Under the pieces are notes generated by a model that saw only the letters and a list, made by a program, of their open reading frames with translations, was not told the origin of the DNA and ran no database searches. A DNA stretch of 64,000 nt, taken from the NCBI RefSeq assembly GCF_008831285.2, contig NC_045149.1:22698535-22762534 (forward strand), given 5' to 3'. This stretch comes from Nymphaea colorata (lineage: Eukaryota; Streptophyta; Magnoliopsida; Nymphaeales; Nymphaeaceae). Position numbers and translations under genes: made by a program. Positions 48,201-58,864 of the stretch are shown here, piece by piece. Position 1 is the stretch's first letter. Each line of letters begins with the position of its first letter.

Positions 48201-51200
48201 CAATTACACACAAACTTCATTTAGGTGTCTATGTATAGAATCTATAGATCCTTTCCCAAACTTCTAATTTTAATATTCTTGAATGTGGAAGTTTACAGTT
48301 TTATCTAACATATGCTTTATATATACCATATCCACCACGCAGGTTTCATTCCTTTCAAATAGATTCAGGCCCATGGTTTGAGTTTATCATCTCAGGATGA
48401 TGTCTTGATGTCCCATCATTATTAGACCTTAGTTTGGTTACTTCCAGTAAAAGCACTGTGAATGGCCAAATCTCATAACAATGAGACAAGTCTTGTCATC
48501 TAGTTTTGCATTTCTCAAAAATGAAAGTGACTTTTACAAACTATATTTTCAGCCAGTTCTAAAAGCTCCTTCAAGAGCACTATCAAAAACCCTTGTCTAG
48601 TCCTTCCTCTAATAAAAAATTGAGCTCACATGCTTACAAATGTCTAATATCCTATGGCACATCCATCGAGGCAATGAAAGTCGCATAAGTAAATGAACCA
48701 GTCTCTCTCAAAACATTGAACTTACACGAACTAACCTTTCAAAAAAACCCTGTGCAAATATTTGTCTAAAATAGTTGATATTCTAAATATGAATATCTAC
48801 AATATTATTCTCGACAGATAAAAAATGATTAAATTGGGAAATACACCATGGTTAAAAAAAGACAACAGAAAATTTTGGAACTTTAGTCCTATTAGGCTAT
48901 TACCATGTTGGTTATTACTACAAATCATTAGATCTTCAAATGCTTCGATGACCAATTTCTTTCTTTTAATAGTATTTTTGTTCAGTTTTTATTTTCTTTT
49001 TAGAAGCTTCCTAGCTTTCCCCTGTAACTTTTTACAAGAAAGCATGCCTATTCTTATATCCACTGCTCATTCTTAAATGAGGATATTCACTACGTTTTAT
49101 TAGAAAAGTATACCATACATGAAAGTTTGCTTACTGAGAACTTAGAAGTGTTTCTTCATCAAATTGCCCGTACTAATTCAATCTACTCAATGCTTCAATT
49201 TTGGATGAACTGATCTGATTATGGACGAAGTAAGTGCAGATGTTCTATATCTAATAACCCACCTCAAGCCATCAAAGACACAAACTTTAAGCAAGTTTAG
49301 CATTATAGACAAATTTAAAAAAAAGCTATAAATAAAAAAAAAGTTATAAATAGTATTAACAGTAACAAAAATAATCATCATTAGGTCACATCCATGTCGG
49401 TTACCTAATAGCTCATGGATAAACAGTGCAGTTCCTTCAATCATTGTCATGCCTGAATTCCATATTGCAGGGTCCTTTGCAAGTGGACTTTATAGTGGGT
49501 TGGACATGGATAACTCAATCAGTATTTACTTCATGCACTGCAGGACAACTAAATACCATGCTTTTGGAAGGTTCCTTATCATTGAAAAGGACAAATAAAA
49601 TAGATTAAAATAAGGTGCTGTCTTGACCAATCTAGATAGATGAAACCTTAGCTATTCCTGTTTCTCTACCCTTAGGCCTTACCTATATAATGATATTTTG
49701 AGTTGGTCCAATCTGCATAACCTCAAAAGGTGACTTTTTCCCCCTCTTGTTACCATTAAGGGATTTTAGTAGCATTTTTTTCACCCCATCCAATTGGTCC
49801 TGGACCAAGTGATAACAAAAGGCGGGACTGGGAATGATAGCAGAATATATTTTAGTTCAATATCTCCATTCAATTCCTTGACAGTAGAGTATTATCTGCA
49901 AGAAGTTATGCAGAAATACTTTTAAGACCTCAAAATTGCAAGCAAACCATTAATGTCCAGGTTGAGACTGCATGTACACCACAAATTAGCAGTAATTATC
50001 TTTATTTCATAGAGAATTAGCTAAAGAAACCTATGGTGAACTAAAGTAACAATAAGATATTTTGTATACCGCTGCATCCAGAAGTTGCAGAAGAAACATT
50101 TTTCCACAACGGATAACTATCTCTTTATTTGCTCCTTCACCTTCAGATTCTTCTGCCAAATTTGCAAGCTTATAAAAAAGAACTGCTACAGATACACGAG
50201 CATACATCTCTGTATTGACAAATGACTGCATATGCCAAAGAATCAGGTGAGAATCAGTCAGGGACTGAGGATCTTAGAGTCACAGGTACATATCTTAACA
50301 AAAGTATCCTTATCAACATTTGAAGTTCCGTTGAACAAAAAATTGCCTCTAAAACCCGTGGGACATACAGGTAGATGGTTACACGTTATGACCATCAATC
50401 AGGACACTCTTCAGTTTATGCCAAATACAAGCTGTAGCTAGGAAACCGAGCGACCATGACTCATCTCCTTTGGGCAGGACTTATAATTTGATTTCCATAA
50501 CCCTAAGTGCAGGTAAATAAGAGAACATATCAGATTATAATAATCTGATGAGACAGGTTAATAGTTTGTGAGGATCAATTCAGGACTGCAAACGAGTAAA
50601 TTTCTTCAACTGCCAAGGTATTGATAACTTCACATTGAAAAGCAAAATGAATGGCATGCACATGGAATATAGGCAGAAGAAATAAACGAGCTATAACATT
50701 TCAATGGCCAATCGCCATTCACTTAGAGAACAAAACCATCACATGATAGGAATGGATTTATACAGAACGACATATTCAAATGTGAAGGGAATTTCAAGAT
50801 GCAAATAATGTGGACTAGGGCAAAACCCTTGACACGGTCATAATGGTGAGTTAGTCAAAAAGTTGAAAAAAGATCTGGAATTAATATAGACTCCAGTCTC
50901 CACTTTCCACAGAAGCAAGATTGGTGGAAACACAAGAAAGGATGGAAACAAACACAAACATAGGATAGGTAGCATGAAACTTTGTCCTATGCTTAGACGC
51001 AATACGTGCACAGTATAACATTCATTAAAAGTGAAGATGTAATTTTTTCTGAAATCCTTGAGGGATAAATAAAAATAAGATGCATCGCAAAAGCAAACCA
51101 AGGTGGACAGTTGAAGGGACCACAGCAGTATCCAGAAGTGCATAATGCAATTTACACATGTACATATATGTAATTGTGTATGTTTTTATGCACTTATTCT

Positions 51201-52689
51201 AAGCAGGTCTTTTGGTCAACTTGAGTTGACCAGTTTGGACTTTGGACTAGCCGCTGGCCCACCTTTTTAAAGGCACACCTGGGCACTGGTGGTAACCTGA
51301 ATGCATACTGAAGCACCTAGGTGGTCAAAGATAAAGAAAAGAGCTTTAAATTTTAAAAGTTTAGATGCAGTAAGGTGGAGGTCTTTAAAGCCCTCACCTT
51401 GCCCCTTCTCTATTTTTTTTCTTCTTCCAATTTTTCATCTTTTTCACACTTTTATCTATTGAATAAGACTCCCTAGGTGATGCCCAGGTGCTGCCTAAGC
51501 CTTTCTTTGGGCCCTGCCACCTAGGCCCATCCAGACCTTTTAACAACATAGCTGGGACAGCCCGCCGAATACATTTCTAACTGTTGGACTAGCAAATGAC
51601 TAGCTCATTCCAGGATTCCTCTTGTATGTACAGGTATTCCTTCAAGGGTCAAGATAAAATATCACTCCGAAGTTGGTCAAATACCTAAAAGGACTGGTTG
51701 GTAAACCCAAGGGAGTCCAAGTCAGACTCCAAAGGAAAGAACGATGAAAAATGTAGAAGCATAACAAGTAAGTTGTCAAAAGCAATAAAAGCCACTCAGA
51801 ACAGAAAAAATTAAGTTAAGCATGCAGAAAAGACCATGCGTAGCAAAAAGGTATTAACTGAAAAAGAGAAACAGTGCACAGACTGACAAAAGTGAAAATA
51901 TTATTTAGGATTTCTTTTGACATGGGAATGAATTGAATACAAAATTCACTGTTATGCTGAACAAAAAATTAGATGATGCATAGTGGTGAACAGAAGAACA
52001 TGCTGAAAACCATAAAAAAAAGAGGTAGTATGTGCTTTATCTGAAACATGTGAACAAAAAAAATATCTTAGGTACTGATAAAGTTTATATAGAGTTGGGC
52101 ATAAAAATGTGCAAAAACCACACACAGTAGAAAGAATAGTTTAACAATTTTTCTTAAAAAAACAAAAACGAAGAAACTGAAACAGGGTACAAAAACTGTT
52201 GAGTGTTGAAGCCGGCCGCATAGTGTAGAGCATAAAAGGATATAAAAAAAACCATGTAAAGGAGGGAAAAGAATAATTTAAACCAAAAAAAGCAATGAAA
52301 TATGTGTTTCATCAGACACAAGAGTGGAGGCATGGTACACTTAAACTCCTCGCTTCTAACCATACTGAAAAAAAGCAAAACATTTTCGGATAAAAAAAAT
52401 AATCAGCCACCTCTTAACATGGTTCGACTTAAGAAAAATGTGAAAACCTAAGCCACATAGATTCTTAAAAAAGGGTGGGTGGGGCTACAACATGCAACCA
52501 AGGTCAATGCGCAGTAGGAGATGCTCTCTACACCCACGCTTTTTGCTCCTTTCCCTCTCTTTATCTCGTTTTTATCTCTCGCGCTCCCCTTTTCTTCCTT
52601 TTCTTTCCCTTTTCCTTTTCCCTCTCTCTTTTTCTTTCCTTCTCTCATCTCCTCCTCTCTCCCTCTCTTTCTTTCCTTCGTCCTATTGT

Positions 52690-52735
<46 letters not shown>

Positions 52736-52777
52736 ATTTCCTCCTCTCTCCTTCTCTTTCTTTCCTTCGTCCTATTG

Positions 52778-52848
<71 letters not shown>

Positions 52849-55800
52849 TTCAGTCTTAAAAAAATGACTACTAAAACTTTAAGAATGGATTGAAATGACC
52901 TTAGAATGATTCAGCAATAATACATACACACATACATGCATACATATATACATATGAATAATATAAACCCAAAAAAGGTCAATCTTACTTCTGTCAGTTC
53001 AGGATCAGGCCCCCGGGCTAGCAACAAATATTCTCTTCTTGCATCATCATTTTCAGTGATACTGGCTTCAAAGTCCTCATCAAATGCCACTGTGTTCAGT
53101 ACACAAACATCACTAATAGCATATGCGATAAGAAAAAGCTACTCAGATTCCTATATTTCACGAATCTAAATGGGATCAGATGATAATTAAAAGATACAAG
53201 TTCTAATTAGAAAAAAGAATCTTAAAGTAACAACCACTCATTCAAGTCAGCCAATACACAAGATGGAAAGCCACCAAGTTGTTGAATAACAAGAAAAGTG
53301 CTCTAAGGCACACAAGACTCGCTGACACTATTATCTATTTGAGTCCATAAAATGCATAAATAAGCATAAGATACCACTGGGCTTCAAATCCTTTTTATGC
53401 AACAAGGGGAGAGGTAGCTAGCTTGGCTACCTCTGCTTGTGAACCCAAAGAAAGTAAAAAGAATAGAGACTGAGAATTACAAAAGTGAAAAGAAAGAGAA
53501 AGAAGATACACTAGAACACACACACAGATATAGCCACACAAATGCAATTTTTATAGATGGCAATGGGGCAGATAATGAGCGGAAGAAACTCAATTTTCAG
53601 GTTATCTGTCATGAAATTGGCCTCACTACACAAGAACACAAAAAAGTAGTGTTACAGTAGCCAATAGCTACCATTTGTATCATGTACTGGGTCTTGCATG
53701 AATCTCTTCCAGCTAAACATTTGCTCACAAATGCCAAATTTATGGTTCTTACATGGGTCAGAATCAAGTGACAAAGCAAGCTAAACTTAAAGAGTTTCAA
53801 GATGAAAACATAGATATCCCTTTGGGAGATTAAAACTAACGCTGCAGCCAGCTGCATAATGAACCACACTTTTAGGGATTAAAATGATTTAGAAGAGAGA
53901 TTTCAATTTTAACCAAAACCATAATTGACTTGCATTTATAGTGCGGAGAAGGTATAGTGGTATAAATTGGTACATTTGGTCAAAGTTCAGGGAATTCTTG
54001 AAATTGCACAACTATTGTGATTGGAACCAACATTTAAAAACTCACCCAGTCAACCCAGTGACTTGGGTGACTCGGCTCGGCTCTCCCCCTTAACGAGTCA
54101 ACCCACTAGGTTGACTCATTTTACTTCATTTTTCAATATTTTATTGCTGTTTATGGTTGATACATGTTAAGCTATAAGTTTAGTTTGCTACTTTATTAAA
54201 GGTACAAGTTCAGTTTGTTAAAGTCAAGCAACATTAACTAAATTGATTGAGTTTTCTTAATGTTTTTGCATTCGACATGCTAAATTGCAATAAATTATGG
54301 CAGATGAACTTAGTTGTGACTTCACTTTATGTTAGTTTAACTGTTTCTGAATCATATAAGTGAAATTAAGTCATTTTACAAACTTTTTATGTTTAAAAGA
54401 CAAGTTATATATATATATATATATTTAAAGAAAAAAGGTTAACATAACCCAGTCCAAGTGACCGAGTTGACCCACCAAGTCACGAGTCAAGAACAGCCAA
54501 GTCGAGTCCCGAGTCACTGGGTTTTAAAACATTGATTGGAACAAGAATGGAGCCTAACCCAACCCTGTGCTTTTTCCACTTGGAATCCAACTCCCTCTAC
54601 CTGCCTTCAGCAGATCCACAACTCAAGGTTTCAAATCACATCAGGAGATTACACTTTGAGATCCAAGTGTAACAAGCCTGAGTCTCAGACTTGCTCAAAA
54701 CCCTAGCTTAAACATTGCCTGAAGGAGAATATCAATTCCCATATCAACAAAAGTAGATAAAACAGACTTGAACCATAGACCTTTTTGGTGAAACAGAACA
54801 AACTAATCATTATCTATATGACTCACTGATTCAGAAGCCCATCAGGTGTCCTACCTTTAAATAAGATATTGGATAGAAATCAGTCTAATGCCATCACCTA
54901 AAAGTTCAACAAAGCAATCAAAATGAAAAGTGAAAACATTGGTGCTACAAATAGGCTATGATAAAACTGCCAACCTCTGAAGTGGGGAAAAGTTAATGCT
55001 TTTTTATGCATCTGAACAAAGAAAGGAAAAGTTAATGCTTTTTTATGCATCTGAATGAAGAAAGGAAAAGTTAATGCTTTTTATGCACCTGAAAAGGAGA
55101 AACTTAATGCATTTTTTTTTTCACAATAAGAAAGGAAAAAGAAAAAAACCAAGGACTCATACCAGAACCATAAAGCGTTAAAAGTTTCAACTCTCTCATA
55201 TAATACATGATAGCTTGAGGATACAAAAACCATAATCCAGTTAAATGCAAAGCAGCAAGACGGATGGTTCGAGGACTCTTTGCACCATCACTGAGAATTC
55301 TTTCCACAAGCTGCAAGCAAAGAGAGAATCAACAACAGGTTCAGTACAGAAGCAAAAAGATATGATGTAAAAGGTATAACAAGCATTTACAGCATAAAGA
55401 GGCAGGGTAAGGGCTAAATGAGAGAACCCTCACCAACTCAAGCTCAAATTATACAGATTGGAGTTAGTCAGAGACAATCCCAAGCTCATCATAGACAAAG
55501 AACAGACAGACAAGCACAAGTTAGTTAATGTTGTACGTGTGCATATTTGTCTAATTTATTTACAACACGGATATTACATGCAATATACTTTTATAGGATA
55601 TAATTTCCATTGTTTATTAGTTGAAAAATGTATGTATTTAACAATTTGAATTTAAGCACAAAAAGTAAAAGTCAGAAGAGAAGATACAAATACCAGTTCC
55701 AGATTATTCAACTCATTTTACACTTGAACATGGAATCCATATCATATAGGTTCTTTTCAGAGTGGAAATACTGGTGTCACCCTCAAGATAAATCAAGGGT

Positions 55801-56673
55801 GCAGATGTGTCATCAAAATAAATAAAGTACATAGATGGCATTTTCTTAACATCAAAAGCAAACTAAAATAAAATAGTACATAGACGAGAAAACAAAACAT
55901 AAAAAATTAATGAGCACATGTTTCGGTACCAAAAATATTTTCAAAATATCGAAAAAAAGCCAAAAAATAAGTGAAATTAAAAAAGAGAACTCATCACAAT
56001 ATTTTGAACATGTTATCAAAATGAAGAGATATTTTCACAAGGTTTCTGCAAAATATTTAAAAAATCATTTTTTAATATAGTTTATATTTTTTGGGTCCTT
56101 CCAACATTTTGATAACTATTTTGAATTTTTATGGACATTTTTGAAAGCAAATTAGTAGAACACCCCTAGTTTCTATGTCACACAAATACTGACTTGGGTG
56201 ATATACCTGTGCCCACATGTCCAACACACAGGAGTGGCCCTGGACATGGCATTGACAATGACAGGTGCAGTCGACACATCCAAGGGTGAGCCCATCATGC
56301 TTTGAATTGAGTGAACTTTGACCATGTTCAAAACTTTCTAGCTTTTAGATTTCTTTTTTTTATGTGTATGCATAGACAGGGCAGGAAAGGTATAAACAAT
56401 GTGAAACATTATGATTTGTGATTTGTTCTGTATTTTGTATTCCCAATAAAAACAAGAAACAACCACCTTTGAGTGATGTCAATCATTAATATACATAAAC
56501 TAGACTTGATCTCTAACGGCAATATAGTTATCATTTAAAATTTCATGTCTTTGGAGTTGTAGCTACAGAACTTAGAAGCCTTCTAAGCTATGTCACATGG
56601 GTACAGATACAGATGCCAGTATGGGGCTGGTAAGGATATGGGTGCAGAGTACCCACATGGCCATACATATATG

Positions 56674-56758
<85 letters not shown>

Positions 56759-58830
56759 AGATTTTAAGCAAAACACATTTATTCATTGTTTACATTTATA
56801 AAATACATATTATTGCAAAATGTTCCCCTACGAGCACGAGCATCATGCCACATCAACATGGATACTTCTACCTTTCAGAAGTGTTTGTGTTACATAGTTT
56901 CTAAGATTTAGCTACTTTAAACCTTACAATTTGAAATTCAAGGACCAAGCATGGAAGTACCTAAGTCTAAACGGCTATAGTGTCTCAAAATCAAGTAACA
57001 TGTTTAACTTTAAAGTTTAAACCCTTTCAAATGAAGGTTCCAGAATATTTGGCAGCCCAAATGCTAGCAGAAAATGTTCTGCTACATCCACCAACAGGAT
57101 TGCACCTGGCAGTGTTACACCCCTTTATGCCATCAAGTTTGCTTGAGCTCTTTATGCACGTACAGATATTTATGCAAATAAATGTGGCTGACCATGGGTT
57201 GGATAGAATAAACCGACAAGCCAGTCTGTGGTTGTAACTTCAACATCATATATAGATCATGCATAAGTATCTAACACAACAGAGTTCAGCATAAGGTATC
57301 AACTATGCCACTAAAGGGACAGTCTTACATATTAACCCCACTCTTAATATCAAGTTATTATCAAGTATAGAGAGGAAACAAAATTATCAAAGCCATCTAT
57401 TTTTCTATGAAAGAGCATTAGCTGGATTGTTTGAAAAACCAAGAAAAACCCCCGAAGGAATACATGACCAGCAAACATTTAAGAAAAACTATATAGCTAA
57501 TTGACTAAGGCAGCACAGCTTTGCAATCTGCTTACATTTAAATATAAAGGTAAAAACAATAATCTCAAGCAATATATGGAGTTCTATCCTTTCATGAAGA
57601 CCAGGATGCTAATTATCTATCCACACAAACAAGTATGCAATGGCAATTACATAAGGGACTAACCCACTTCAAAGGACCGGGACTGCAGTCAACAGTCTCA
57701 TGCATTGCCTGGTGACCAAATACAGATGGATGCAAGATAGAAGATAGGAGTGCGGCAATGGGTGCAAGTCTTCTTTTATTGCAATTGGCATGTGAAGTCC
57801 AAGCAGACTTCACTAGTTTCCACATCATCTGCACAAATTGGAAAAAAAAAAAGATGTCACAGGAAGCGACAGTGATCATCCATCACATGAAGGTACACAT
57901 AGAGCAGAACACCTTGTACCACACACACTACTTCGAATTGTTTATTATTGGTATTTGTTGGCAGTTCATGTTTTACACATTTCATGCTTCGTAGCATGTA
58001 GACCAGTTGATCATGCAGTTCATGTTTGTTAACAATCTAAGGTATCACCATTTAAAAAACTCCTAAGTAGCCACAGTTGATTCCACAACCTTGAGAACTA
58101 GTAGTCACTTCTGCTTCAAATGTCCAGATTCTTTCCCATGATTCTCCAAAACTGTATCTGCCATTTTGATGCCCAAAAACATCTTGCCAACCTAATCCAA
58201 AGAATATTCATAGTTGCGATGAATTTTTAGAGATTATTGAAGCTAGCATGGGTCCTATAATTCTTGAAAGGAAAATTTAACTTGTGATAAAGATGATATG
58301 GCATCATACCACTTATGAAGTAGACGACATGAACAACAAATGCATGAATATGAAGACTCCCTAGCTTTCACTCAGCAACTGCACATAGTTCTACTTTGGG
58401 AATTAGGATAAATCCTGAAAAGATGTCTTCAATGAACAAATATAAAGTTACAAAGAAGGTCTTGACTAATTTTTTGCAGTATAACAAACATTGTAGCTAT
58501 TTCACGACACCATTACATCTAATCCTACATTTAGTTTAAAACAAGTTCATTATCTGGAAAAATTTTCCAGCAGGACAAACTTAAAATAGAGATAATGGAT
58601 GAAACAGAAGGAAAAAAAACTTGCTGACTTGAAGTCTGCATTACTTGACTGAGATCATGCTAGACCTCCAAAGGGGGGAAACTGCTTAATTATGATGTCC
58701 ATGTTAAAACTTTTTAGAGAATCATGTTATTTACATACACACACACACACATATACATATCTGTTGTACATGTTTTCTAATACAAATTTGTGTGTTTACA
58801 TGCACAGTAATGTATAATATATGTATAATA

Positions 58831-58864
<34 letters not shown>

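Noticed and set aside
52475..52893. Three overlapping frames of 110-133 codons rich in Leu, Ser and Phe
   Set aside because: Translations of the (CT)n and (TA)n microsatellite block. Low complexity, no start context, inside an intron.
56583..56904. Frames rich in Thr-His and Tyr-Ile
   Set aside because: Translations of the (CA)n-(TA)n microsatellite.
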